A DNA stretch of 60,869 bases from JBBRBB01 sp038206235 (GTDB taxonomy: Bacteria > Bacteroidota > Bacteroidia > Chitinophagales > Chitinophagaceae): contig JBBRBB010000024.1 in assembly GCA_038206235.1 (NCBI GenBank), positions 1 through 60,869 of the forward strand, in the 5' to 3' direction. Both the position numbers and the translations under genes were made by a program. The first letter of the stretch is position 1. Each line of letters opens with the position of its first letter. The notes below the pieces were generated by a model. The model saw only the letters and a list, made by a program, of their open reading frames with translations. It was not told the origin of the DNA and ran no database searches. Positions 1 through 8,111 of the stretch are shown in pieces.

Positions 1-417
1 TCAATATCCACCAATGTAAAATTTAATATAACAGATGCACTGCTTACCGCAGATACCATAACGCTTACTACAGTAACATTTGAAAAATTTCCACAAGACT
101 TATGCGGCAAAAAACCAACACTTAATGAGATAAATGAAGAATCTTCTTCACCTGCAAACAGTATAGATTTTAAAGCATACATAAACACAAATGCAAAAGA
201 GATTGAGGTTATGTATAAAAATGCTGATGCTGCAAATAATGATAAATATGAAGTAATGGTTTACAACAGTAATGGCAACATCATAGCAAAGAAATCTTTG
301 CAGCCTAATGTAACAACAAGCATTTCTATGAGTGGGCAGCCGGCAGGGATTTATGTAGCAACGCTTGTGTTAAAAGGAGAAGTAGTGGCAAGGCAGAGTG
401 TTTTGTGGGGAAAATGA
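1..417 (+). CDS. C-terminal part of a secreted protein with a T9SS sorting tail (5' end outside window)
   Basis: The frame is open from base 1 to the TGA at 415-417, so the gene begins before the window. The last ~65 codons read as a type IX secretion C-terminal sorting domain: a YEVMVYNSNG strand, a PAGIYVA motif and a final basic strand ending VARQSVLWGK. Such tails direct Bacteroidota proteins across the outer membrane by the Por/Spr machinery and are usually cleaved. The visible upstream part (about 70 residues, Thr/Ser-rich, one Cys) has no recognisable catalytic domain, so the function of the mature protein cannot be told. Confidence 0.7.
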   Translation, partial: SISTNVKFNITDALLTADTITLTTVTFEKFPQDLCGKKPTLNEINEESSSPANSIDFKAYINTNAKEIEVMYKNADAANNDKYEVMVYNSNGNIIAKKSLQPNVTTSISMSGQPAGIYVATLVLKGEVVARQSVLWGK

Positions 418-440
418 TAGAAGGGCACAATGGTTGAGTG

Positions 441-1562
441 TCAGTGCCACTTCTTTTCTGGTTTCCTCCAAAGCGCAGGCACAAACAAAAGATAATAAAT
501 AAACAACCATACATCAAAGAAAAAAAACATTGGCCACAAGTCGGCTTCATTTAATTTTTTCATGCTCTTCTGCCAGATTACACTTTGCACAATCAATCGC
601 AAAGCAAATATGCTTACCGCAATTTGCCAGTTGTAAAATAATGCCGTAGCAATGGTGAGCGGATAGATGAGTGTGTGTGAAAACGAATAAAGCCCAAGAA
701 GAAATTTATGCTTCGGCTTATAATATTTCGCCGTAGTGTAGTGCCTGTATTTCTGGTTCATCCATGCGCTCCAGCTTTTTTGCGGCTCACTTAAAGTAAA
801 TGCATCTTTGTCAATTACAATGGCAGTATTTTTTTTTGTGGCGACCATGTTAATAAACAAATCATCATCGCCGCTGGGTATTTTATTGATAGAAGAAAAT
901 CCCTTATTGCGAAAAAATAAATCTTTTTTATATGAAAGATTTCTGCCCACACCCATATATGGCATACCTGCAAGGGCATAAGAAAAATACTGTAATGCGG
1001 AATGAAATGTTTCAAACCGTATTAATTTATTAAGCAAAGAATTTTGTTTGTGATAAGTACCGTACCCAAGAACAATTTCAATTCCATTTGTATAACCATT
1101 CTGCATCTTTTTAATCCAGTGTTCGCTGGCAGGTACACAGTCTGCATCTGTTAATAAAAGCGTTTCATATTTTGCTGTTTTTATTCCTACAGAAAGAGGG
1201 AATTTTTTTCCGGGTATCAGTATAGCTTCCTGAGTTAGTCTTACTACATTAATATTTTTAAATGTTTTTTGAAATTCTTCAAGCAAATATTTGGTTTCGT
1301 CAGTCGAATTATCATTCACAACAATTACTTCATGCGTGGTATTATATTGCTGCACGAGAATACCGGGCAGGTTCTTCACAAGATTAGCTGCCTCATTTCT
1401 TGCACACACAATTACACTTACAGGATATTCCTGTGATTCTTTTTTTTCTGATGGTGTATAAAATGCAAACCGCCTGAAAAAATATAAATAGTAAAATAAT
1501 TGAATGGCTGCAACCACCCCCAATGAAACAGGCAGCAATAGTTCAGGTACAGGTATCATCAT
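441..1562 (-). CDS. Glycosyltransferase family 2, membrane-anchored
   Basis: 373 residues. An N-terminal membrane segment (about 8-30) is followed by a GT-A fold GT2 domain with NDNSTDE at 83-89, the metal-binding DAD at 139-141, GDDD at 231-234 and QKYRHY at 270-275 in place of the QxxRW motif of processive enzymes. Two or three membrane segments follow after residue 285. It should transfer a sugar from a nucleotide donor to a lipid or glycan acceptor at the inner membrane; the acceptor is unknown. Convergent with the preceding gene and divergent from tgt. A distant paralogue lies at 29079-30224. Adjacent ATGs at 1562 and 1559 are both possible starts. Confidence 0.85.
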   Translation of the reverse strand: MMIPVPELLLPVSLGVVAAIQLFYYLYFFRRFAFYTPSEKKESQEYPVSVIVCARNEAANLVKNLPGILVQQYNTTHEVIVVNDNSTDETKYLLEEFQKTFKNINVVRLTQEAILIPGKKFPLSVGIKTAKYETLLLTDADCVPASEHWIKKMQNGYTNGIEIVLGYGTYHKQNSLLNKLIRFETFHSALQYFSYALAGMPYMGVGRNLSYKKDLFFRNKGFSSINKIPSGDDDLFINMVATKKNTAIVIDKDAFTLSEPQKSWSAWMNQKYRHYTTAKYYKPKHKFLLGLYSFSHTLIYPLTIATALFYNWQIAVSIFALRLIVQSVIWQKSMKKLNEADLWPMFFFFDVWLFIYYLLFVPALWRKPEKKWH

Positions 1563-1624
1563 AAAAACAAAAATAGGTTACTATCATTTTGATTGACAGG
1601 CATAGTTATAAACGCTGTGGATAA

Positions 1625-1652
1625 TTGTGCAAATATTGTTTAATTACATTTG
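1625..1652 (+). promoter_or_regulatory. Bacteroidota-type promoter of tgt
   Basis: TTG at 1625-1627, a 17-base spacer and TACATTTG at 1645-1652 match the Bacteroidota consensus TTG-N17-19-TAnnTTTG. Transcription would start 5-8 bases past the box, at or next to the TTG start codon at 1659, so the mRNA may have almost no leader. Confidence 0.6.
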
Positions 1653-1658
1653 CCTGCA

Positions 1659-2810
1659 TTGCAATTCCTTTTACAACATACTGATATAAACTCTCCAAAG
1701 GGGTCCTTGCAAACAAAAGCAAGAGCAGGGAAAATTACTACCGACCATGGTGAAATACACACTCCTGTTTTTATGCCTGTGGGTACAGCAGGCAGCGTAA
1801 AAGCAGTAACACAACAACAACTAAGCAATGAAATTAATGCGCAGATAATTCTTGGCAACACTTATCATTTGTATTTAAGACCGGGCGTTGAAGTGCTTGC
1901 AGCAGCGGGCGGCTTACATAAATTTATGGGCTGGAACAAACCCATACTTACCGACAGTGGCGGCTACCAGGTTTTTTCTCTCGCAACGAACCGAAAAATT
2001 GCAGAAGAAGGTGTAGTGTTTCAAAGTCATATTGATGGCAACAAACATTTGTTCACTCCCGAAAATGTGATAGATATACAGCGAAGCATTGGTGCAGATA
2101 TTATTATGGCTTTTGATGAATGCCCGCCTGGTAAAAGCGAATACATTTATGCAAAGCAAAGTATGGAGCTTACGCATCGCTGGTTAGAAAGATGTATTGC
2201 AAGAATGAATGAAACGGAAGATAAATATGGCTGCACGCAAAATCTTTTTCCCATAGTGCAGGGTGCAACATTCGCAGAGCTTCGAAAACATTCGTGTGAA
2301 TTCGCAGCATCAAAAAATTGTGCAGGCAATGCAATTGGTGGCGTAAGTGTAGGCGAGCCTGAAGAAACTGTGTATGAAATTGCTTCCTTATGCTGTGAAT
2401 ATCTTCCGGCAGATAAGCCGAGATATTTAATGGGTGTGGGCACTCCATGGAACATGCTTGAATGCATTGGCTTTGGTATTGATATGTTTGACTGCGTGAT
2501 GCCTACACGTAATGGCCGCAACGGAATGTTGTTTACAACGCAAGGTGTCATCAACATCAAAAATAAAAAATGGGCAACCGATTTTTCTCCGGTTGATGAA
2601 GGGTTGCCCTGCGAAACCAGTAACTATTATTCCAAAGCGTATTTGCGGCATTTATTTTCAGCCAATGAAATTCTGGGCTTGCAAATTGCAAGCATTCATA
2701 ATCTTGCTTTTTATGTATGGCTGATGCAGGAAGCAAGAAACCATATTTTGCAAAATAATTATGCAGCGTGGAAAACTGCAACAACAGAAATAATTAAACA
2801 AAGACTTTAA
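1659..2810 (+). CDS. tgt: Queuine tRNA-guanine transglycosylase
   Basis: About 383 residues, the normal length. It exchanges guanine 34 of GUN-anticodon tRNAs for the queuosine precursor preQ1. Family motifs are clear: KARAGKITTDHGEIHTPVFMPVGT near the N terminus, DSGGYQVFSL with a catalytic-region Asp, GGVSVGEP, and MPTRNGRNG. No ATG is available. TTG at 1659 gives the family-like start MQFLLQHTD; the in-frame TTG at 1650 overlaps the promoter box and is unlikely to be transcribed. Odd: where E. coli TGT carries the zinc ligands CxCxxC, this protein has LPCETS, keeping one of three cysteines; the downstream His region (ASIHNLAFY) is intact. Confidence 0.93.
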   Translation: MQFLLQHTDINSPKGSLQTKARAGKITTDHGEIHTPVFMPVGTAGSVKAVTQQQLSNEINAQIILGNTYHLYLRPGVEVLAAAGGLHKFMGWNKPILTDSGGYQVFSLATNRKIAEEGVVFQSHIDGNKHLFTPENVIDIQRSIGADIIMAFDECPPGKSEYIYAKQSMELTHRWLERCIARMNETEDKYGCTQNLFPIVQGATFAELRKHSCEFAASKNCAGNAIGGVSVGEPEETVYEIASLCCEYLPADKPRYLMGVGTPWNMLECIGFGIDMFDCVMPTRNGRNGMLFTTQGVINIKNKKWATDFSPVDEGLPCETSNYYSKAYLRHLFSANEILGLQIASIHNLAFYVWLMQEARNHILQNNYAAWKTATTEIIKQRL

Positions 2811-2860
2811 TTTTTTATTCTAAAATATTGCAATGAGATAATGATACTTTTGAATTTATA

Positions 2861-2930
2861 AAATGACTTAATTACCAAATGACTTAATGACTAATGACTC
2901 AATGACTTTTTTATTGACTCAATGACTTTA
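2861..2930 (+). repeat. Short tandem array of ATGACTTA/ATGACTCA units
   Basis: Between tgt and the permease gene there are seven imperfect 7-8 base units of AATGACT followed by T/C and A, the last running into the ATG of the next gene. The same kind of array occurs at 4030-4117 and 33857-33892. A TACTTTTG box at 2845-2852 lies just upstream and could serve the permease gene. Confidence 0.6.
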
Positions 2931-4024
2931 TGAAGAAACTCGACTGGTACATACTAAAAAAATTTCTTTTTACTTTTTTCTTTTGTGTTCTGCTTTTTAC
3001 GATCATATCAGTTGTGGTTGATGTAAGCGAAAAAACTGATGACTTTGTAAAATCGGGCCTGAGCACTACTGCTGTATTAACTCAATATTATTTTGGCTTT
3101 GTGCCATATATTGATGCATTGCTGTTTCCTCTTTTTGTTTTTATAGCAGTCATTTTTTTTACATCGAAAATGGCGGGGCGCAGCGAAATTATCGCAATAC
3201 TTTCCAGTGGTACAAGCTACAACAGGTTTCTTGTTCCCTATTGGATTGGCGGAATATTTCTTGGATTGCTATTGCTTGCGGCATCCAATTTTTTAATTCC
3301 CAAAGCAAATGAAATACGAACCAATTTCGAGGCGCATTACGTGAATGTAAATTCTACTTACGACCCCCTGGTTACCAATTATGAAAAAAGTCTTTATTTC
3401 CGTGTAGACTCTTTTACGTATGCAGGCGTTCACAACTACGATACTTCCACAAAAACCGGCGGACCCTTTTTTATGCACCGCATTAAAAATAATCAACTGG
3501 TATATAATTTAAGGGCGTCGTTGCTGCGATGGGATACCTCTAAAAATAAATGGGTGCTTCAAAATATCACCGAAAGAAATATTAATGGATTAAAAGAATC
3601 TCTTACAACCGAAAGAGAGAAGCTTATGAATTTTAATTTTAAGCCCTTCGATCTTAACCGCGATGAATATGCAAAAGATAAATTAATAACATCTGAACTT
3701 AATCAGTATATCGCTCTTGAAGAATTGCGCGGCTCTGAAAATATAAATACACTTAAGATAGAAGAGTACCGCAGGTTTGCAACTCCGCTAGCAGTGGTTA
3801 TTCTTACGATGATAGGCGCTGTGGTTGCCAGCCGTAAAGTACGCGGAGGCAGTGGCGCTCATTTGGCGATTGGTTTTGTTACCGCTGCAATTTTTATTTT
3901 AATGGACCGGTTTTCAACCATGTTTTCTGCAAAAGGAAATTTACCTCCCTTAATTGCCGCCAGCATTCCCAATGTAATTTTTACGTTTGTTGCTATTTAT
4001 TTTTATAAAAAAGCTCCGAAGTAA
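2930..4024 (+). CDS. LptF/LptG-family permease (YjgP/YjgQ)
   Basis: 364 residues. Inner-membrane subunit type of the ABC machine that extracts lipopolysaccharide for transport to the outer membrane. The N terminus KKLDWYILKKFLFTFFF is typical; membrane segments lie near 12-32, 55-80 and 98-118, then a periplasmic beta-jellyroll region (about 125-275) and three C-terminal membrane segments ending FVAIYFYKKAPK. Only one permease gene is present here; the LptB ATPase and second permease must be elsewhere. LptF and LptG cannot be separated from sequence reading alone, so no symbol is given. Confidence 0.88.
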   Translation: MKKLDWYILKKFLFTFFFCVLLFTIISVVVDVSEKTDDFVKSGLSTTAVLTQYYFGFVPYIDALLFPLFVFIAVIFFTSKMAGRSEIIAILSSGTSYNRFLVPYWIGGIFLGLLLLAASNFLIPKANEIRTNFEAHYVNVNSTYDPLVTNYEKSLYFRVDSFTYAGVHNYDTSTKTGGPFFMHRIKNNQLVYNLRASLLRWDTSKNKWVLQNITERNINGLKESLTTEREKLMNFNFKPFDLNRDEYAKDKLITSELNQYIALEELRGSENINTLKIEEYRRFATPLAVVILTMIGAVVASRKVRGGSGAHLAIGFVTAAIFILMDRFSTMFSAKGNLPPLIAASIPNVIFTFVAIYFYKKAPK

Positions 4025-4029
4025 TTTTA

Positions 4030-4117
4030 GTCATTGAGACAATAGGCAATAGGCAATAGGCATGAGGCAATAGGCAATAGTCATTGAGGCAATAAAAAAG
4101 TCATTGAGGCAATAAAA
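4030..4117 (+). repeat. AGGCAAT/AGTCATTG short tandem array
   Basis: Directly after the permease stop: AGTCATTGAG, several copies of AGGCAAT, then AGTCATTGAGGCAATAA repeated twice. It fills the spacer between two convergent genes. Same style of heptamer/octamer array as elsewhere in the window. Confidence 0.65.
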
Positions 4118-4140
4118 GTATTCACCTTTTTAATAATGCC

Positions 4141-4920
4141 TCACGATTTTTCCGGCCGCTTGTCCTCGGTATGCAAAAATGGTTTTAGCAGGTCAATGGG
4201 AACAGGGAATATAGTAGTTGAATTTTTTTCTGTAGCAATCTCACGGAGTGTTTGCAAATAACGAAGTGTAAGTGCACTCGGCTGTTCAGCCAAAACCTTT
4301 GCAGCGTCACTCAAACGCTGAGAGGCCTGAAATTCACCTTCGGCCGCAATCACTTTACTGCGGCGCTCTCTTTCTGCCTCGGCCTGTTTTGCCATAGCAC
4401 GCTGCATTTCCTGCGGCAGGTCAATCTGCTTTACTTCAACATTAGAAACCTTTACGCCCCAGGGTTCCGTATGGGTATCAATGATCTGCTGCAGCTTGTG
4501 ATTTATTTTTTCACGTTGCGAAAGAATCTCATCAAGCTCACTTTGTCCCAATACACTTCGCAAAGTTGTTTGTGAAAGCTGCGAAGTAGCAATAAGAAAA
4601 TTTTCAACCCCCACAATGGCCTTCTGTGCTTCTATCACCCGGAAATAAACAACTGCATTTACTTTAATAGATACATTATCCCGTGTAATTACATCCTGTG
4701 TGGGCACATCCATCACTACGGTGCGAAGACTTACCTTAACCATTTTATCAACCACCGGAATCAACAGAATTAGTCCCGGGCCTTTTACGCCGTTGCCGCC
4801 AATTAAGCGTCCTAATCTAAAAATTACTCCACGCTCATATTCACGCAGTATGCGGATGGCGCTTGCAAGAATAATGATAACAAAAAATATTATCACTGCG
4901 GAAGCTGCAGGTATTTGCAT
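4141..4920 (-). CDS. Slipin / stomatin-like SPFH (band 7) protein
   Basis: 259 residues. One N-terminal membrane hairpin or segment (5-25), then REYERGVIFRLGRLIG, the classical slipin signature, an SPFH domain to about 180 and a coiled coil rich in Ala/Glu/Arg (AKQAEAERERRSKVIAAEGE). Slipins form oligomeric scaffolds in the inner membrane. It lies 19 bases downstream of nfeD on the same strand, the conserved partnership in which NfeD-type proteases act with slipins on membrane-protein quality control. Confidence 0.92.
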   Translation of the reverse strand: MQIPAASAVIIFFVIIILASAIRILREYERGVIFRLGRLIGGNGVKGPGLILLIPVVDKMVKVSLRTVVMDVPTQDVITRDNVSIKVNAVVYFRVIEAQKAIVGVENFLIATSQLSQTTLRSVLGQSELDEILSQREKINHKLQQIIDTHTEPWGVKVSNVEVKQIDLPQEMQRAMAKQAEAERERRSKVIAAEGEFQASQRLSDAAKVLAEQPSALTLRYLQTLREIATEKNSTTIFPVPIDLLKPFLHTEDKRPEKS

Positions 4921-4939
4921 AAAATTTATTTTTTTGAAA

Positions 4940-6220
4940 TTAAATATTTACGTGTTCCACAAACAAGGTAAGATTTTTAATTCCTGTAACGCGAACCTTT
5001 TTTCCTTTAGGTATATTTTCAGAAATGGATGCTGCATTCCAAACTTCGCCATGTACCAGCACTCTGCCTGCAGGATTGAGCGCATCTATTGATTCACCTA
5101 TCATTCCCGTTAACCCTTCAATTCCGGTAACGGGTTTTAAGCGTTGCGCTTTCAGTCCCGCACCAATTACAAAAAGAAAAAATAATGTTGTAATCGCCGT
5201 GGCTGTAATGATAACACTCCATGAAAGCTTTACAAACTCAAGTGATGAACCGGAGCGTATCAGCATCATAGAGCCAAGAAGCAGCGAGGTGATTCCACCT
5301 ATTGCAAGCAATCCATGCGACATTATTTTTATCTCCAGCAAAAAAAGAATGATGGCGAAAATAATTAATGACAGCCCTGCATAATTAATGGGCAAAGTAT
5401 GCATGGAATAAAAGGCAAGTATCAAAGAGATAACGCCAACAATGCCCGGGAGTATTGCACCGGGATTGTATAATTCAAAAAGAATTCCGTATAAACCAAG
5501 CAGCATAAGTATGTAAGCGATGTTTGGGTCGCTGAGAATATTCAGAATTTTTTCTATTGATGTCATCTGGTATGTTTCAATTTTTGCAGCTTTGGTATGA
5601 AGCATAATGTTATCACCGCTAACCTGTATTTGTTTGCCATCAACTTTAATAAGCAAGTCGTGTTCATTCGTTGCGATAAGGTCAATCACTTTTTTTTGCA
5701 GGGCTTCATTTTCCGTTATTGAAACACTATTACGAACTGCCTCTTCGGCCCATTCAAGATTACGGTTTCTTTTTTGTGCTATGGTACGAATAAATGCTGC
5801 AGCATCATTAGTTGCTTTTGCACTCATAATAGTATCCATTTCACTTTGCATACTCACAGGATGCGCAGCGCCGATATTTGTTCCCGGCGCCATTGCTGCA
5901 ATGTGTGCAGCGAGTGTAATGAATACGCCTGCAGAGCCCGCCTGTGAGCCTGCGGGAGAAACATATACAATTACCGGAACAGGAGATTGCAGTATATCCC
6001 GTACAATATCACGTGTTGATTGCAGCAAGCCGCCCGGCGTGTTGAGTGCAATGATGAGGCATTGCGCTTTTTCGCTGCGTGCTTTTTCAATTCCATCATG
6101 AATAAAATCTGCGGTAACAGGATTGATAGTTGCATCGAGCTTCATAGAGATTGCTTTTTGTGCAACAATCAGCGATGGAGAGAGAAAGAAAACAATGAGG
6201 TATGAAAAAATGCGCTTCAT
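4940..6220 (-). CDS. NfeD-type membrane-bound serine protease
   Basis: About 426 residues from ATG 6220 (MKRIFSYLIV), chosen because it begins a good signal peptide; an in-frame upstream ATG at 6244 lacks one. A ClpP-like (SppA/STOPP) domain follows: NTPGGLLQSTRDI, PAGSQAGSAGVFITLAAH with the catalytic Ser, and a GTNIGAAHPV oxyanion strand. Four membrane segments span about 225-350, and the C terminus is an NfeD OB-fold (LTGMIGESIDALNPAGRVLV). Full-length NfeD1b architecture, forming an operon with the slipin downstream. Confidence 0.92.
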   Translation of the reverse strand: MKRIFSYLIVFFLSPSLIVAQKAISMKLDATINPVTADFIHDGIEKARSEKAQCLIIALNTPGGLLQSTRDIVRDILQSPVPVIVYVSPAGSQAGSAGVFITLAAHIAAMAPGTNIGAAHPVSMQSEMDTIMSAKATNDAAAFIRTIAQKRNRNLEWAEEAVRNSVSITENEALQKKVIDLIATNEHDLLIKVDGKQIQVSGDNIMLHTKAAKIETYQMTSIEKILNILSDPNIAYILMLLGLYGILFELYNPGAILPGIVGVISLILAFYSMHTLPINYAGLSLIIFAIILFLLEIKIMSHGLLAIGGITSLLLGSMMLIRSGSSLEFVKLSWSVIITATAITTLFFLFVIGAGLKAQRLKPVTGIEGLTGMIGESIDALNPAGRVLVHGEVWNAASISENIPKGKKVRVTGIKNLTLFVEHVNI

Positions 6221-6272
6221 AAGAATGCATCTAATAAAATGCAAACGGTAAGGTACTAAAATTTAATGAGGA

Positions 6273-6317
6273 AGCTTTCGATTTTCACAGCAAAAGGAAA
6301 CCACCAGAATGAAAGAG
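6273..6317 (-). pseudogene. Remnant of the 5' end of a second glucanase gene
   Basis: Bases 6273-6317 closely match 9734-9778, which encode the lipoprotein signal peptide region of the glucanase at 8112-9800 (CTTTCG..TTTTCACAGCAAA.GGAAACC..AGAATGA). No reading frame remains. It marks the far end of a decayed tandem copy of the LamG/glucanase unit. Confidence 0.6.
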
Positions 6318-6346
6318 GCGCTCCGGTATGCCGGAAACGCCTCTTT
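6312..6346 (-). terminator. Hairpin after the truncated LamG gene
   Basis: AAAGAGGCG (6312-6320) pairs with CGCCTCTTT (6338-6346), extended by TCCGG/CCGGA inside. The same hairpin with a different loop lies at 9906-9940 after the intact LamG gene, so it was duplicated with it and is probably its terminator. Confidence 0.65.
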
Positions 6347-6391
6347 AAAAAGCCTGAATATAAGTTTCTAAGTTTTTAAATGCTACCCGTA

Positions 6392-6757
6392 CTAAAACAG
6401 AGCAGTCTTATAAATTTTCACGTTATCCAGTCTGCCTTTGAATGGCAACATCCATACTTCACGAGGACCAAATAATCCGGGGTCCCATGTGTTTTGAAAA
6501 GCGCCAACTACAATACCATGTGGTCCCGGGTTTGCAACTATATTTCCGAGAGGTACACCACCCAACAGCGGGTCGTCAGTGTATAAGGTGGCGTGGTCAA
6601 TATATGCAACTCCATTCACAACCAAGGTAAATAGAGAAGTAGCACCATTATAGGAATACTGAATATGTGACCAATGGTGATAGAAATTGGGTATTCCGCC
6701 AACTACATTCCACTGTTCATTGTAAGGGATGGCGTATAGTACAACATGGATACCCAC
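6392..6757 (-). pseudogene. N-terminally truncated LamG-like lipoprotein paralogue
   Basis: From IPYNEQWNVVGGIPNFYHH to the end IYKTALF the translation closely follows the C-terminal ~115 residues of the LamG-like proteins at 6891-7745 and 9989-10837. Homology stops abruptly at about base 6735; the first residues (MGIHVVLYA) are unrelated and about 165 residues including the signal peptide are missing. An ORF of 121 codons remains, but it cannot be exported and is read here as a relic. Confidence 0.75.
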
Positions 6758-6785
6758 AGTTTACAAGTAATGCGCTGTAAAGCCA

Positions 6786-6862
6786 CGTTACGCATTCCTG
6801 TTTTTACTTCGGGGCAGCCTGTAAATAAATTCCATAACATACCACTGCGATAATCTTTAATC
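6786..6862 (-). pseudogene. Remnant of the 3' end of a second glucanase gene
   Basis: About 70 bases match the 3' end of the intact glucanase (8149-8218), including CTGTTTTTACTTCGGGGCAG and CTGCGATAAT. No open frame. It sits between the intact LamG gene at 6891 and the truncated one at 6392, where a glucanase gene would stand if the LamG/glucanase pair had been duplicated. Confidence 0.65.
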
Positions 6863-6890
6863 TTTACAACTCAGTATTAAAAACCTTCAA

Positions 6891-7745
6891 TTAGAACTTA
6901 TAAACCTTCAATTGATCGATTTTCCCTTTGAAGCCCAACATCCATACTTCTCGTGTGCCAAACAGCACCGGATCCCAGGTGTTTTGGAAAGCGCCTATTA
7001 GAGCCCCATGTGGACCAGGATTCGGTTCCACGTTTCCAAGGGGTACACCCCCCAACATCGGGTCATCAGTATACAATGTAATATGATCTAAATACATCAC
7101 ATCATTCACTAGCAAGGTAAATTTAGAAGTGAAGCCATTGTATTTATATTGGATGTGTGTCCACTGGTTATAGAAATTGGGTATGCCGCCAACTACATTC
7201 CACTGTTCATTATAAGGGATAGGCTTGTTGGCTTTGAACATTATTTTAATTAGCCCGCTATCTCCCTGCGCTGGGTTGTAGCTATCAAGCAGGAAATGGT
7301 GGGTGGGCCAGAAAGCGCCTGTTTGTGGTAAGCAATATACGCACTGTGCACCACCTTCTTTTGGATAAGCATACAACCAGAAATCAACGCCGAATCCTGA
7401 GGTTCCGTTATTCAATGTACCGGCATCGTCATAAGAAACATAACCGCTGTCCTCGCTCCAAAATGCAGCTTTACCATTGTATGCACCTGATGTTGCTGTG
7501 TATGTTACATCATTGTGTCCTGTGCCTGTTAGTGATTGTAAACTTTCGGTCCATGTGCTGTCAAAAGTCCACCAGGCTTCGAGTGGTGGAAGGCCTGCTG
7601 TAAAATTTTCTTTATCTGATGCACCATTATCTTGTGCAGTTATTGCGGCATTCTGCTGGTTCTTACTGCACGAATTCAGAAACATTACTGACAGGAGCAG
7701 TCCGCCAGCAACCAACATTTTAATGCTGTTTGTCATTTTTTTCAT
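6891..7745 (-). CDS. LamG/concanavalin A-like surface lipoprotein (copy B)
   Basis: 284 residues. Lipoprotein signal MLVAGGLLLSVMFLNSCSKN with a lipobox Cys, then a jelly-roll of the concanavalin-like lectin/glucanase type: W(W/N)FDSTW at the start, FGVDFWLYAYP, WTHIQYKYNG, LFGTREVWML. No catalytic motif is evident, so a binding role at the cell surface is inferred. It is close to copy A (9989-10837) over the whole length, and lies downstream of the glucanase in the same direction. In PULs such lipoproteins often act as surface glycan-binding proteins; the ligand, perhaps beta-1,2-glucan, is a guess from context. Confidence 0.75.
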   Translation of the reverse strand: MKKMTNSIKMLVAGGLLLSVMFLNSCSKNQQNAAITAQDNGASDKENFTAGLPPLEAWWTFDSTWTESLQSLTGTGHNDVTYTATSGAYNGKAAFWSEDSGYVSYDDAGTLNNGTSGFGVDFWLYAYPKEGGAQCVYCLPQTGAFWPTHHFLLDSYNPAQGDSGLIKIMFKANKPIPYNEQWNVVGGIPNFYNQWTHIQYKYNGFTSKFTLLVNDVMYLDHITLYTDDPMLGGVPLGNVEPNPGPHGALIGAFQNTWDPVLFGTREVWMLGFKGKIDQLKVYKF

Positions 7746-8111
7746 TTTTTCATTTTTTATTGATTATTAAAATAGAAGAACAATTAAAATATAATATCGT
7801 TTGATGTTTTATAAACTTTAAGGGGGCGACCCGCGGATATTAATATATGCAAGAATATATAAAGGAAATCTTATTTCATTAACCCATTCACAGATTGTAT
7901 AAGAATCACCCCAAGCAGCATAAGTTTTGGCAGCACTATAAAACGTTGCAGGCATGGCATGATTTATTTTATTGTAACCGTTGAAAAGCATAAATAAATC
8001 TGTATAAAAACTATGCCATCAGAAAAATGTATTTAATGTTCACAACTGAATTTGTATTTCTATGTGTATGAACAATACGGTAAGTACGAAAGTTGACCAA
8101 AAAAAATAAAA
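7746..8111. other. Non-coding stretch between LamG copy B and the glucanase gene
   Basis: 366 bases without an accepted gene. It holds the conserved motif at 7821-7850, and a 57-codon minus-strand ORF (7818-7991, MLFNGYNKINHAMPATFY... ending AYINIRGSPP) that I do not recognise. The same ten terminal residues are encoded upstream of LamG copy A with only third-position changes, see findings. Confidence 0.5.
7821..7850 (-). promoter_or_regulatory. Conserved element upstream of LamG copy B
   Basis: GGGGGCGACCC, then CGCGGATATTAATATATGC on the plus strand, about 76 bases before the LamG-B start. Nearly identical to 10919-10949 before LamG-A. It includes the palindrome ATATTAATAT. It could be a regulatory site, a leader peptide (AYINIRGSPP on the minus strand) or a duplicated relic. 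Confidence 0.45.

Noticed and set aside
2147..2560. 137-codon minus-strand ORF inside tgt
   Set aside because: Antisense shadow of a conserved gene with no protein-like features.
5607..6101. 164-codon plus-strand ORF
   Set aside because: Shadow of the nfeD gene; Cys/Ser-rich translation with no domain.
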